A stretch of 64,000 bases of DNA from Magicicada septendecula (GCA_034769895.1 JAWRYS010000708.1:108859-172858), one strand, 5' to 3'. Shown: positions 37,743 to 52,112, counted from the stretch's first letter. Numbers and translations are program-made. The notes: generated by a model from the letters alone, not told the origin.

Positions 37743-39280
37743 TGTAACGCAAAATTTAAGCAATCGCAAATTTTACTAAATCAAACTATGCTGAACGCAA
37801 AGAAATATGTATGTTTTAGAAAGCGGGGAGGTTGTGAAACGCCTGCACCGTTAGGCGGCATTACTTGAAAGAAATTAACTTGTAAAAACTGTTGAGTATA
37901 GCGGTAGGTTAACAACGCCGGCCTTGGGGCTGACGTCTATAAGGAAGGTAATTTCAGGCTAAGTCACGTTTTGGGACATAAAATGTATTATTCGCTAGGA
38001 TATTAAGGGTGTTTGCCAATGCTGTAAACTTTAAGTGCATGTAACAATAGATACCGTTATGTGAGAGAGAGTGATGTGTGAGTGAGATAAATAGAGACGC
38101 TAGTTTTTTTTTAGCACGTGGAACGCGGAAAACGTTCGACAAATCAGAAAAAGCGTCATGTGTTGCGCGGGAGGTTTTCGCTAAGGAGATTGGGCGATTT
38201 TGTATTTAGCGCTAGTTTAAACCTATGGGGTTGTTTTTCTATCGAGACTTGGTAAGGGAAATTCAAAGCAAGTATAAAATATGAACTTGAAGAGAAATTA
38301 GTTAGTCTTCTTCATACCGGCGAAACTACACTGAAGAGACTCGCGTACGCTGTTTTGCGTTAACTATATAGATATGTTTTATTAGTAACTTAAAGAATAA
38401 AGTAAATGCGCAGGAGTAAACGGAAGTAAGGGAACGTGGTAATTGCTAACGCGAAAGTTATAAAGTTTAATAAACAGTAATAAGTAAATGAGTGAATGTT
38501 CGGAGTAGTAACGAATAACTAAATGTAAATACTGCATATAAATTTTCATCAATCCGGTATTTTGTGGTGAGATCACTGAAGAGAGCGAATTAGTTCGGGT
38601 TAAAGTCACGACGGTATGAGATAATCGAGACGCACGCAATGCGAACTGTGTTAGATGCACTTAAGGTAAATTCAATAATACGTGTAAACCAGAGTGTATA
38701 ATTATACGACATAATTGTATGTATGACCAATATGTCAAGTGTAGTGTACATCTGTGATAAAGTGAATTAGTGCATTCATAACCAGGATTAACACGCAACA
38801 AACAGCTGCCGACGACTCACCGATCTGCAACACCTTAAGGACTACGTACATCGGAAGGATTCTCCACGCAAGTAACAAATAAATGAACATTTGATTCTAT
38901 ATTGTTTGATAAATATATATTTGTAATCAAATATATGACTCAATTTGTCTAAAAAGAACTCATTGCCATTAAATAACATTCAAATTGTAAGGTAAAAACT
39001 ATCCAAGTCATATTAAGAAATTTTGTAGTATATAAATGCAAATGAATCATTAAACGTTGATTGATATATCTTAATTTGTGTTTATTATTATTGGCGCCCT
39101 GAGGTACAATAAAGAGTCGGTACACTGGAGTAAGTGTTATAGAGTATTAAGTAGAAATATTAATATTATCAGTGATTAAAGTAGTTTGTAAACCTTACTT
39201 CTCACATGCTCGTAGGCCAACATAATGTGCAAATTAATAATTTAACTCTTTCATAAAGGCCTATCTAGTAGTGTATTACA
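37743..39280 (+). mobile_element. LTR-like element, unit 14
   Basis: 1538 bp. Private changes are GCGCAGGAG near 38409, AAATGTAAA near 38523, and C to T at 39091 directly before the TGGCGCC motif. Confidence 0.6.
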
Positions 39281-39426
39281 ACAGACACACAGACAGACAG
39301 ACACACACACAGACACTTTTCGAAAAATCCCTTTTTGCATGTTTTGAGTGTAGTACAATCAGAATCTGCAATAATCTCGAACACGATTTTTTTTGCCATC
39401 ACCATACTTCCATTTCCTTAAGGAAC

Positions 39427-40417
39427 ATGGAAGTAAAAATTACCTTTGATAAAAAAACCGTTGCTGGTAAACTACCCCTTTCCCTTAACCGATCTTCACC
39501 AAAAACAGTAGGTCTTGAGTACTCTACAAATCAGGGCTGTATGCAAAACATTATTTGATTCTGATTGAATTTCCGGCTGTTATCGTTTGCCATAGAAAAT
39601 ACCCTTGTTAAGACATAAAACGTTGCAGGTAAACTACCCCTTTCCCTTAACCGATCTTCAATAAAAACAATAGGTCTTGAGAACTCTACAATTTAGGGCT
39701 GTATGCAAATAATAATTTGATTCTGTTTGAATTTCCGGCTGTTATCGTTTGCCTTAGAAAATACCCTTGTTAAAACATAAAACTTTGCAGGTAAACTACC
39801 CCTTTCCCTAAACCGATCTTCAACAAAATCAACAGATCTTGAGTTCTGTATAATTCAAAAAGGTATGCAGAAGAGTAGTTGATTCTGTTTTAATGTACGG
39901 CAGTTATCGTTCGTCATAAAAAAATACCCTTGTTAAAACATAAAATGTTGCAGCTAAACTACCATATTCCCTTAACCGATCTTCACCAAAACCAACAGGT
40001 CTTGAGAACTCTATAATTCAGGGCTGTATGCAAAACATTATTTAATTCTGTTTGATTTTGCGGATATTATCGTTTGCCATAGAAAATACCCTTGTTAAAA
40101 CATAAAACGTTGCTGGTAAACTACCCCTTTCCCTTAACCGATCTTCACCAAAAACAACAAGTCTTGAGAACTCTACAATTCTGGGCTGTATGCAAAAGAG
40201 TAGTTGATTCTGTTTGAATTCACGGCTGTTATCGATTGCCATAAAAAAAAATTACCCTTGATTAAAAAAAAACGTTGTAGGTAATCTACCCCTTCCCCAC
40301 AACCGATCTTCACCAAAAACAACCGGTCTTGAGTACTCTACAAATCAGGGTTGCATGCAAAAAATTATTTGATTCTGTTTGAATTTGCGGCTGTTATCGT
40401 TTGCCATAGAAAAAAAA
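39427..40417 (+). repeat. Minisatellite block 14 (6 copies)
   Basis: Six copies. Private changes are AACTTTGCAG near 39781, GCAGCTAAAC near 39951 and GGTTGCATGC near 40350. Confidence 0.95.
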
Positions 40418-40456
40418 TCTACAGACACAAAGACACACAGATAGACAGACAGACAG

Positions 40457-41618
40457 TGTAACGCAAAATTTAAGCAATCGCAAATTTTACTAAATCAAAC
40501 TATGCTGAACGCAAAGAAATATGTATGTTTTAGAAAGCGGGGAGGTAGTGAAACGCCTGCACCGTTAGGCGGCATCACTTGAAAGAAATTAACTTGTAAA
40601 AACTGTAGAGTATAGCGGTAGGTTAGCAACGCCGGCCATGGGGCTGACGTCTATAAGGAAGGTAATTTCAGGCTAAGTCACGTTTTGGGACATAACTATC
40701 ATAAAATGTATTATTCGCTAGGATATTAAGGGTGTTTGCCAATGCTGTAAACTTTAAGTGCATGTAACAATAGATACCGTTATGTGAGAGAGAGTGATGT
40801 GTGAGTGAGATAAATAGAGACGCTAGTTTTTTTTTAGCACGTGGAACGCGGAAAACGTTCGACAAATCAGAAAAAGCGTCATGTGTTGCGCGGGAGGTTT
40901 TCGCTAAGGAGATTGGGCGATTTTGTATTTAGCGCTAGTTTAAACCTATGGATATGAGATAATCGAGACGCACGCAATGCGAACTGTGTTAGATGCACTT
41001 AAGGTAAATTCAATAATACGTGTAAACCAGAGTGTATAATTATACGACATAATTGTATGTATCACCAATATGTCAAGTGTAGTGTACATCTGTGATAAAG
41101 TGAATTAGTGCATTCATAACCAGGATTAACACGCAACAAACAGCTGCCGACGACTCACCGATCTGCAACACGTTAAGGACTACGTACATCGGAAGGATTC
41201 TCCACGCAAGTAACAAATAAATGAACATTTGATTCTATATTGTTTGATAAATATATATTTGTAATCAAATATATGATTCAATTTGTCTAAAAAGAACTCA
41301 TTGCCATTAAATAACATTCAAATTGTAAGGTAAAAACTATCCAAGTCATATTAAGAAATTTTGTAGTATATAAATGCAAATAAATCATTAAACGTTGATT
41401 GATATATCTTAATTTGTGTTTATTATTACTGGCGCCCTGAGGTACAATAAAGAGTCGGTACACTGGAGTAAGTGTTATAGAGTATTAAGTAGAAATATTA
41501 ATATTATCAGTGATTAAAGTAGTTTGTAAACCTTACTTCTGACATGCTCGTAGGCCAACATAATGTGCAAATTAATAATTTAACTCTTTCATAAAGGCCT
41601 ATCTAGTAGTGTATTACA
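40457..41618 (+). mobile_element. LTR-like element, unit 15, promoter deleted
   Basis: 1162 bp with normal TGTAA/TTACA ends. Compared with the next copy it lacks 386 bp, equivalent to 43285-43670, replaced by a single A at the CCTATGG/TATGAG junction (about 40951). The loss removes the TATA box, the initiator and the first two AATAAA signals. It also has a 9-bp insertion near 40695 and several diagnostic substitutions shared with unit 17 (CCGGCCATGG, ACACGTTAAGG, TCTGACATGC, CACACTGACAG). Confidence 0.6.
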
Positions 41619-41765
41619 ACAGACACACTGACAGACAGACACACACACAGACACTTTTCGAAAAATCCCTTTTTGCATGTTTTGAGTGTAGTACAATCAG
41701 AATCTGCAATAATCTCGAACACGATTTTTTTTTGCCATCACCATACTTCCATTTCCTTAAGGAAC

Positions 41766-42758
41766 ATGGAAGTAGAAATTACCTTTGATAAAAAAACCGT
41801 TGCAGGTAAACTACCCCTTTCCCTTAACCGATCTTCACCAAAAACAGTAGGTCTTGAGTACTCTACAAATCAGGGCTGTATGCAAAACATTATTTGATTC
41901 TGATTGAATTTCCGGCTGTTATCGTTTGCAATAGAAAATACCCTTGTTAAGACATAAAACGTTGCAGGTAAACTACCCCTTTCCCTTAACCGATCTTCAA
42001 TAAAAACAATAGGTCTTGAGAACTCTACAATTTAGGGCTGTATGCAAATAATAATTTGATTCTGTTTGAATTTCCGGCTGTTATCGTTTGCCGTAGAAAA
42101 TACCCTTGTTAAAACATAAAACGTTGCAGGTAAACTACCCCTTTCCCTAAACCGATCTTCAACAAAATCAACAGATCTTGAGTTCTGTATAATTCAAAAA
42201 GGTATGCAGAAGAGTAGTTGATTCTGTTTTAATGTACGGCAGTTATCGTTCGTCATAAAAAAAATTACCCTTGTTAAAACATAAAATGTTGCTGGTAAAC
42301 TACCATATTCCCTTAACCGATCTTCACCAAAACCAACAGGTCTTGAGAACTCTATAATTCAGGGCTGTATGCAAAACATTATTTAATTCTGTTTGATTTT
42401 GCGGATATTATCGTTTGCCATAGAAAATACCCTTGTTAAAACATAAAACGTTGCTGGTAAACTACCCCTTTCCCTTAACCGATCTTCACCAAAAACAACA
42501 AGTCTTGAGAACTCTACAATTCTGGGCTGTATGCAAAAGAGTAGTTGATTCTGTTTGAATTCACGGCTGTTATCGATTGCCATAAAAAAAAATTACCCTT
42601 GATTAAAAAAAAACGTTGTAGGTAAACTACCCCTTCCCCATAACCGATCTTCACCAAAAACAACCGGTCTTGAGTACTCTACAAATCAGGGTTGTATGCA
42701 AAAAATTATTTGATTCTGTTTGAATTTGCGGCTGTTATCGTTTGCCATAGAAAAAAAA
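41766..42758 (+). repeat. Minisatellite block 15 (6 copies)
   Basis: Six copies, with GGAAGTAGAAAT near 41768 and TTTGCAATAG near 41926. Both are shared only with block 17. Confidence 0.95.
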
Positions 42759-42797
42759 TCTACAGACACAAAGACACACAGATAGACAGGCAGACAG

Positions 42798-44336
42798 TGT
42801 AACGCAAAATTTAAGCAATCGCAAATTTTACTAAATCAAACTATGCTGAACGCAAAGAAATATGTATGTTTTAGAAAGCGGGGAGGTAGTGAAACGCCTG
42901 CACCGTTAGGCGGCATTACTTGAAAGAAATTAACTTGTAAAAACTGTAGAGTATAGCGGTAGGTTAGCAACGCCGGCCTTGGGGCTGACGTCTATAAGGA
43001 AGGTAATTTCAGGCTAAGTCACGTTTTGGGACATAAAATGTATTATTCGCTAGGATATTAAGGGTGTTTGCCAATGCTGTAAACTTTAAGTGCATGTAAC
43101 AATAGATACCGTTATGTGAGAGAGAGTGATGTGTGAGTGAGATAAATAGAGACGCTAGTTTTTTTTTTAGCACGTGGAACGCGGAAAACGTTCGACAAAT
43201 CAGAAAAAGCGTCATGTGTTGCGCGGGAGGTTTTCGCTAAGGAGATTGGGCGATTTTGTATTTAGCGCTAGTTTAAACCTATGGGGTTGTTTTTCTATCG
43301 AGACTTGGTAAGGGAAATTCAAAGCAAGTATAAAATATGAACTTGAAGAGAAATTAGTTAGTCTTCTTCATACCGGCGAAACTACACTGAAGAGACTCGC
43401 GTACGCTGTTTTGCGTTAACTATATAGATATGTTTTATTAGTAACTTAAAGACAAAAGTAAATGCCCAGAAGTAAACGGAAGTAAGGGAACGTGGTAATT
43501 GCTAACGCGAAAGTTATAAAGTTTAATAAACAGTAATAAGTAAATGAGTGAATGTTCGGAGTAGTAACGACTAACTAAAAGTAAATACTGCATATAAATT
43601 TTCATCAATCCGGTATTTTGTGGTGAGATCACTGAAGAGAGCGAATTAGTTCGGGTTAAAGTCGCGACGGTATGAGATAATCGAGACGCACGCAATGCGA
43701 ACTGTGTTAGATGCACTTAAGGTAAATTCAATAATACGTGTAAACCAGAGTGTATAATTATACGACATAATTGTATGTATCACCAATATGTCAAGTGTAG
43801 TGTACATCTGTGATAAAGTGAATTAGTGCATTCATAACCAGGATTAACACGCAACAAACAGCTGCCGACGACTCACCGATCTGCAACACCTTAAGGACTA
43901 CGTACATCGGAAGGATTCTCCACGCAAGTAACAAATAAATGAACATTTGATTCTATATTGTTTGATAAATATATATTTGTAATCAAATATATGACTCAAT
44001 TTGTCTAAAAAGAACTCATTGCCATTAAATAACATTCAAATTGTAAGGTAAAAACTATCCAAGTCATATTAAGAAATTTTGTAGTATATAAATGCAAATG
44101 AATCATTAAACGTTGATTGATATATCTTAATTTGTGTTTATTATTACTGGCGCCCTGAGGTACAATAAAGAGTCGGTACACTGGAGTAAGTGTTATAGAG
44201 TATTAAGTAGAAATATTAATATCATCAGTGATTAAAGTAGTTTGTAAACCTTACTTCTCACATGCTCGTAGGCCAACATAATGTGCAAATTAATAATTTA
44301 ACTCTTTCATAAAGGCCTATCTAGTAGTGTATTACA
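42798..44336 (+). mobile_element. LTR-like element, unit 16
   Basis: 1539 bp. Diagnostic variants are GACAAAAG near 43451, CGACTAAC near 43568, TCGCGACGG near 43662 and ATATCATCAG near 44219, all shared with unit 18. GACAGGCAGAC just upstream (near 42785) and GCCCAG near 43464 are private. Confidence 0.6.
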
Positions 44337-44483
44337 ACAGACACACAGACAGACAGACACACACACAGACACTTTTCGAAAAATCCCTTTTTGCATGTTT
44401 TGAGTGTAGTACAATCAGAATCTGCAATAATCTCGAACACGATTTTTTTTTGCCATCACCATACTTCCATTTCCTTAAGGAAC

Positions 44484-45475
44484 ATGGAAGTAAAAATTAC
44501 CTTTGATAAAAAAACCGTTGCAGGTAAACTACCCCTTTCCCTTAACCGATCTTCACCAAAAACAGTAGGTCTTGAGTACTCTACAAATCAGGGCTGTATG
44601 CAAAACATTATTTGATTCTGATTGAATTTCCGGCTGTTATCGTTTGCCATAGAAAATACCCTTGTTAAGACATAAAACGTTGCAGGTAAACTACCCCTTT
44701 CCCTTAACCGATCTTCAATAAAAACAATAGGTCTTGAGAACTCTACAATTTAGGGCTGTATGCAAATAATAATTTGATTCTGTTTGAATTTCCGGCTGTT
44801 ATCGTTTGCTGTAGAAAATACCCTTGTTAAAACATAAAACGTTGCAGGTAAACTACCCCTTTCCCTAAACCGATCTTCAACAAAATCAACAGATCTTGAG
44901 TTCTGTATAATTCAAAAAGGTATGCAGAAGAGTAGTTGATTCTGTTTTAATGTACGGCAGTTATCGTTCGTCATAAAAAAATTACCCTTGTTAAAACATA
45001 AAATGTTGCAGGTAAACTACCATATTCCCTTAACCGATCTTCACCAAAACCAACAGGTCTTGAGAACTCTATAATTCAGGGCTGTATGCAAAACATTATT
45101 TAATTCTGTTTGATTTTGCGGATATTATCGTTTGCCATAGAAAATACCCTTGTTAAAACATAAAACGTTGCTGGTAAACTACCCCTTTCCCTTAACCGAT
45201 CTTCACCAAAAACAACAAGTCTTGAGAACTCTACAATTCTGGGCTGTATGCAAAAGAGTAGTTGATTCTGTTTGAATTCACGGCTGTTATCGATTGCCAA
45301 AAAAAAAAATTACCCTTGATTAAAAAAAAACGTTGTAGGTAATCTACCCCTTCCCCACAACCGATCTTCACCAAAAACAACCGGTCTTGAGTACTCTACA
45401 AATCAGGGTTGTATGCAAAAAATTATTTGATTCTGTTTGAATTTGCGGCTGTTATCGTTTGCCATAGAAAAAAAA
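44484..45475 (+). repeat. Minisatellite block 16 (6 copies)
   Basis: Six copies. TTTGCTGTAG in copy 3 is shared with several later blocks, and a pure A run follows GATTGCC near 45299. Confidence 0.95.
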
Positions 45476-45514
45476 TCTACAGACACAAAGACACACAGAT
45501 AGACAGACAGACAG

Positions 45515-46676
45515 TGTAACGCAAAATTTAAGCAATCGCAAATTTTACTAAATCAAACTATGCTGAACGCAAAGAAATATGTATGTTTTAGAAAGCGGGG
45601 AGGTAGTGAAACGCCTGCACCGTTAGGCGGCATCACTTGAAAGAAATTAACTTGTAAAAACTGTAGAGTATAGCGGTAGGTTAGCAACGCCGGCCATGGG
45701 GCTGACGTCTATAAGGAAGGTAATTTCAGGCTAAGTCACGTTTTGGGACATAACTATCATAAAATGTATTATTCGCTAGGATATTAAGGGTGTTTGCCAA
45801 TGCTGTAAACTTTAAGTGCATGTAACAATAGATACCGTTATGTGAGAGAGAGTGATGTGTGAGTGAGATAAATAGAGACGCTAGTTTTTTTTTAGCACGT
45901 GGAACGCGGAAAACGTTCGACAAATCAGAAAAAGCGTCATGTGTTGCGCGGGAGGTTTTCGCTAAGGAGATTGGGCGATTTTGTATTTAGCGCTAGTTTA
46001 AACCTATGGATATGAGATAATCGAGACGCACGCAATGCGAACTGTGTTAGATGCACTTAAGGTAAATTCAATAATACGTGTAAACCAGAGTGTATAATTA
46101 TACGACATAATTGTATGTATCACCAATATGTCAAGTGTAGTGTACATCTGTGATAAAGTGAATTAGTGCATTCATAACCAGGATTAACACGCAACAAACA
46201 GCTGCCGACGACTCACCGATCTGCAACACGTTAAGGACTACGTACATCGGAAGGATTCTCCACGCAAGTAACAAATAAATGAACATTTGATTCTATATTG
46301 TTTGATAAATATATATTTGTAATCAAATATATGATTCAATTTGTCTAAAAAGAACTCATTGCCATTAAATAACATTCAAATTGTAAGGTAAAAACTATCC
46401 AAGTCATATTAAGAAATTTTGTAGTATATAAATGCAAATAAATCATTAAACGTTGATTGATATATCTTAATTTGTGTTTATTATTACTGGCGCCCTGAGG
46501 TACAATAAAGAGTCGGTACACTGGAGTAAGTGTTATAGAGTATTAAGTAGAAATATTAATATTATCAGTGATTAAAGTAGTTTGTAAACCTTACTTCTGA
46601 CATGCTCGTAGGCCAACATAATGTGCAAATTAATAATTTAACTCTTTCATAAAGGCCTATCTAGTAGTGTATTACA
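45515..46676 (+). mobile_element. LTR-like element, unit 17, promoter deleted
   Basis: 1162 bp. The deletion junction (about 46009), the 9-bp insertion and the substitutions are the same as in unit 15, so it was copied from it or with it. Confidence 0.6.
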
Positions 46677-46823
46677 ACAGACACACTGACAGACAGACAC
46701 ACACACAGACACTTTTCGAAAAATCCCTTTTTGCATGTTTTGAGTGTAGTACAATCAGAATCTGCAATAATCTCGAACACGATTTTTTTTTGCCATCACC
46801 ATACTTCCATTTCCTTAAGGAAC

Positions 46824-47816
46824 ATGGAAGTAGAAATTACCTTTGATAAAAAAACCGTTGCAGGTAAACTACCCCTTTCCCTTAACCGATCTTCACCAAA
46901 AACAGTAGGTCTTGAGTACTCTACAAATCAGGGCTGTATGCAAAACATTATTTGATTCTGATTGAATTTCCGGCTGTTATCGTTTGCAATAGAAAATACC
47001 CTTGTTAAGACATAAAACGTTGCAGGTAAACTACCCCTTTCCCTTAACCGATCTTCAATAAAAACAATAGGTCTTGAGAACTCTACAATTTAGGGCTGTA
47101 TGCAAATAATAATTTGATTCTGTTTGAATTTCCGGCTGTTATCGTTTGCCGTAGAAAATACCCTTGTTAAAACATAAAACGTTGCAGGTAAACTACCCCT
47201 TTCCCTAAACCGATCTTCAACAAAATCAACAGATCTTGAGTTCTGTATAATTCAAAAAGGTATGCAGAAGAGTAGTTGATTCTGTTTTAATGTACGGCAG
47301 TTATCGTTCGTCATAAAAAAAATTACCCTTGTTAAAACATAAAATGTTGCTGGTAAACTACCATATTCCCTTAACCGATCTTCACCAAAACCAACAGGTC
47401 TTGAGAACTCTATAATTCAGGGCTGTATGCAAAACATTACTTAATTCTGTTTGATTTTGCGGATATTATCGTTTGCCATAGAAAATACCCTTGTTAAAAC
47501 ATAAAACGTTGCTGGTAAACTACCCCTTTCCCTTAACCGATCTTCACCAAAAACAACAAGTCTTGAGAACTCTACAATTCTGGGCTGTATGCAAAAGAGT
47601 AGTTGATTCTGTTTGAATTCACGGCTGTTATCGATTGCCATAAAAAAAAATTACCCTTGATTAAAAAAAAACGTTGTAGGTAAACTACCCCTTCCCCACA
47701 ACCGATCTTCACCAAAAACAACCGGTCTTGAGTACTCTACAAATCAGGGTTGTATGCAAAAAATTATTTGATTCTGTTTGAATTTGCGGCTGTTATCGTT
47801 TGCCATAGAAAAAAAA
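46824..47816 (+). repeat. Minisatellite block 17 (6 copies)
   Basis: Six copies, matching block 15 in its diagnostic variants. Confidence 0.95.
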
Positions 47817-47855
47817 TCTACAGACACAAAGACACACAGATAGACAGACAGACAG

Positions 47856-49394
47856 TGTAACGCAAAATTTAAGCAATCGCAAATTTTACTAAATCAAACT
47901 ATGCTGAACGCAAAGAAATATGTATGTTTTAGAAAGCGGGGAGGTAGTGAAACGCCTGCACCGTTAGGCGGCATTACTTGAAAGAAATTAACTTGTAAAA
48001 ACTGTAGAGTATAGCGGTAGGTTAGCAACGCCGGCCTTGGGGCTGACGTCTATAAGGAAGGTAATTTCAGGCTAAGTCACGTTTTGGGACATAAAATGTA
48101 TTATTCGCTAGGATATTAAGGGTGTTTGCCAATGCTGTAAACTTTAAGTGCATGTAACAATAGATACCGTTATGTGAGAGAGAGTGATGTGTGAGTGAGA
48201 TAAATAGAGACGCTAGTTTTTTTTTTAGCACGTGGAACGCGGAAAACGTTCGACAAATCAGAAAAAGCGTCATGTGTTGCGCGGGAGGTTTTCGCTAAGG
48301 AGATTGGGCGATTTTGTATTTAGCGCTAGTTTAAACCTATGGGGTTGTTTTTCTATCGAGACTTGGTAAGGGAAATTCAAAGCAAGTATAAAATATGAAC
48401 TTGAAGAGAAATTAGTTAGTCTTCTTCATACCGGCGAAACTACACTGAAGAGACTCGCGTACGCTGTTTTGCGTTAACTATATAGATATGTTTTATTAGT
48501 AACTTAAAGACAAAAGTAAATGCGCAGAAGTAAACGGAAGTAAGGGAACGTGGTAATTGCTAACGCGAAAGTTATAAAGTTTAATAAACAGTAATAAGTA
48601 AATGAGTGAATGTTCGGAGTAGTAACGACTAACTAAAAGTAAATACTGCATATAAATTTTCATCAATCCGGTATTTTGTGGTGAGATCACTGAAGAGAGC
48701 GAATTAGTTCGGGTTAAAGTCGCGACGGTATGAGATAATCGAGACGCACGCAATGCGAACTGTGTTAGATGCACTTAAGGTAAATTCAATAATACGTGTA
48801 AACCAGAGTGTATAATTATACGACATAATTGTATGTATCACCAATATGTCAAGTGTAGTGTACATCTGTGATAAAGTGAATTAGTGCATTCATAACCAGG
48901 ATTAACACGCAACAAACAGCTGCCGACGACTCACCGATCTGCAACACCTTAAGGACTACGTACATCGGAAGGATTCTCCACGCAAGTAACAAATAAATGA
49001 ACATTTGATTCTATATTGTTTGATAAATATATATTTGTAATCAAATATATGACTCAATTTGTCTAAAAAGAACTCATTGCCATTAAATAACATTCAAATT
49101 GTAAGGTAAAAACTATCCAAGTCATATTAAGAAATTTTGTAGTATATAAATGCAAATGAATCATTAAACGTTGATTGATATATCTTAATTTGTGTTTATT
49201 ATTACTGGCGCCCTGAGGTACAATAAAGAGTCGGTACACTGGAGTAAGTGTTATAGAGTATTAAGTAGAAATATTAATATCATCAGTGATTAAAGTAGTT
49301 TGTAAACCTTACTTCTCACATGCTCGTAGGCCAACATAATGTGCAAATTAATAATTTAACTCTTTCATAAAGGCCTATCTAGTAGTGTATTACA
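47856..49394 (+). mobile_element. LTR-like element, unit 18
   Basis: 1539 bp. It matches unit 16 except that GCGCAG is intact. Confidence 0.6.
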
Positions 49395-49541
49395 ACAGAC
49401 ACACAGACAGACAGACACACACACAGACACTTTTCGAAAAATCCCTTTTTGCATGTTTTGAGTGTAGTACAATCAGAATCTGCAATAATCTCGAACACGA
49501 TTTTTTTTTGCCATCACCATACTTCCATTTCCTTAAGGAAC

Positions 49542-50534
49542 ATGGAAGTAAAAATTACCTTTGATAAAAAAACCGTTGCAGGTAAACTACCCCTTTCCCT
49601 TAACCGATCTTCACCAAAAACAGTAGGTCTTGAGTACTCTACAAATCAGGGCTGTATGCAAAACATTATTTGATTCTGATTGAATTTCCGGCTGTTATCG
49701 TTTGCCATAGAAAATACCCTTGTTAAGACATAAAACGTTGCAGGTAAACTACCCCTTTCCCTTAACCGATCTTCAATAAAAACAATAGGTCTTGAGAACT
49801 CTACAATTTAGGGCTGTATGCAAATAATAATTTGATTCTGTTTGAATTTCCGGCTGTTATCGTTTGCTGTAGAAAATACCCTTGTTAAAACATAAAACGT
49901 TGCAGGTAAACTACCCCTTTCCCTAAACCGATCTTCAACAAAATCAACAGATCTTGAGTTCTGTATAATTCAAAAAGGTATGCAGAAGAGTAGTTGATTC
50001 TGTTTTAATGTACGGCAGTTATCGTTCGTCATAAAAAAATTACCCTTGTTAAAACATAAAATGTTGCAGGTAAACTACCATATTCCCTTAACCGATCTTC
50101 ACCAAAACCAACCGGTCTTGAGAACTCTATAATTCAGGGCTGTATGCAAAACATTATTTAATTCTGTTTGATTTTGCGGATATTATCGTTTGCCATAGAA
50201 AATACCCTTGTTAAAACATAAAACGTTGCTGGTAAACTACCCCTTTCCCTTAACCGATCTTCACCAAAAACAACAAGTCTTGAGAACTCTACAATTCTGG
50301 GCTGTATGCAAAAGAGTAGTTGATTCTGTTTGAATTCACGGCTGTTATCGATTGCCATAAAAAAAAATTACCCTTGATTAAAAAAAAACGTTGTAGGTAA
50401 ACTACCCCTTCCCCACAACCGATCTTCACCAAAAACAACCGGTCTTGAGTACTCTACAAATCAGGGTTGTATGCAAAAAATTATTTGATTCTGTTTGAAT
50501 TTGCGGCTGTTATCGTTTGCCATAGAAAAAAAAA
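49542..50534 (+). repeat. Minisatellite block 18 (6 copies)
   Basis: Six copies, with CCAACCGGTC in copy 4 near 50107. This is otherwise seen at that position in block 13. Confidence 0.95.
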
Positions 50535-50573
50535 TCTACAGACACAAAGACACACAGATAGACAGACAGACAG

Positions 50574-52112
50574 TGTAACGCAAAATTTAAGCAATCGCAA
50601 ATTTTACTAAATGAAACTATGCTGAACGCAAAGAAATATGTATGTTTTAGAAAGCGGGGAGGTAGTGAAACGCCTGCACCATTAGGCGGCATTACTTGAA
50701 AGAAATTAACTTGTAAAAACTGTAGAGTATAGCGGTAGGTTAGCAACGCCGGCCTTGGGGCTGACGTCTATAAGGAAGGTAATTTCAGGCTAAGTCACGT
50801 TTTGGGACATAAAATGTATTATTCGCTAGGATATTAAGGGTGTTTGCCAATGCTGTAAACTTTAAGTGCATGTAACAATAGATACCGTTATGTGAGAGAG
50901 AGTGATGTGTGAGTGAGATAAATAGAGACGCTAGTTTTTTTTTTAGCACGTGGAACGCGGAAAACGTTCGACAAATCAGAAAAAGCGTCATGTGTTGCGC
51001 GGGAGGTTTTCGCTAAGGAGATTGGGCGATTTTGTATTTAGCGCTAGTTTAAACCTGTGGGGTTGTTTTTCTATCGAGACTTGGTAAGGGAAATTCAAAG
51101 CAAGTATAAAATATGAACTTGAAGAGAAATTAGTTAGTCTTCTTCATACCGGCGAAACTACACTGAAGAGACTCGCGTACGCTGTTTTGCGTTAACTATA
51201 TAGATATGTTTTATTAGTAACTTAAAGAATAAAGTAAATGCGCAGAAGTAAACGGAAGTAAGGGAACGTGGTAATTGCTAACGCGAAAGTTATAAAGTTT
51301 AATAAACAGTAATAAGTAAATGAGTGAATGTTCGGAGTAGTAACGACTAACTAAAAGTAAATACTGGATATAAATTTTCATCAATCCGGTATTTTGTGGT
51401 GAGATCACTGAAGAGAGCGAATTAGTTCGGGTTAAAGTCACGACGGTATGAGATAATCGAGACGCACGCAATGCGAACTGTGTTAGATGCACTTAAGGTA
51501 AATTCAATAATACGTGTAAACCAGAGTGTATAATTATACGACATAATTGTATGTATCACCAATATGTCAAGTGTAGTGTACATCTGTGATAAAGTGAATT
51601 AGTGCATTCATAACCAGGATTAACACGCAACAAACAGCTGCCGACGACTCACCGATCTGCAACACCTTAAGGACTACGTACATCGGAAGGATTCTCCACG
51701 CAAGTAACAAATAAATGAACATTTGATTCTATATTGTTTGATAAATATATATTTGTAATCAAATATATGACTCAATTTGTCTAAAAAGAACTCATTGCCA
51801 TTAAATAACATTCAAATTGTAAGGTAAAAACTATCCAAGTCATATTAAGAAATTTTGTAGTATATAAATGCAAATGAATCATTAAACGTTGATTGATATA
51901 TCTTAATTTGTGTTTATTATTACTGGCGCCCTGAGGTACAATAAAGAGTCGGTACACTGGAGTAAGTGTTATAGAGTATTAAGTAGAAATATTAATATTA
52001 TCAGTGATTAAAGTAGTTTGTAAACCTTACTTCTCACATGCTCGTAGGCCAACATAATGTGCAAATTAATAATTTAACTCTTTCATAAAGGCCTATCTAG
52101 TAGTGTATTACA
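50574..52112 (+). mobile_element. LTR-like element, unit 19
   Basis: 1539 bp. It has AAATGAAAC near 50610, CACCATTAGG, CCTGTGGGG near 51055 and CTGGATAT near 51365, the last two shared with units 21 to 23. Confidence 0.6.

Larger units (their letters stand above)
40457..45514 (+). repeat. Higher-order repeat dimer, first copy (5058 bp)
   Basis: This dimer comprises the short promoterless unit and the following full unit. It recurs immediately at 45515-50573 (5059 bp) with only a handful of visible differences. The diagnostic 386-bp deletion, the 9-bp insertion and about ten substitutions recur in register. Confidence 0.9.
45515..50573 (+). repeat. Higher-order repeat dimer, second copy (5059 bp)
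   Basis: This is the second copy of the short-unit plus full-unit dimer. Differences from the first copy include TTACTTAATTC near 47438, CCAACCGGTC near 50107 and the repaired CAGACAGACAG before 47856. Confidence 0.9.

Noticed and set aside
50510..50746. Minus-strand ORFs of 78-94 codons at the left end of some LTR-like copies
   Set aside because: They are open only in units 19 to 21 because of one substitution (AAATGAAAC) and A-run length. No family resemblance is visible.
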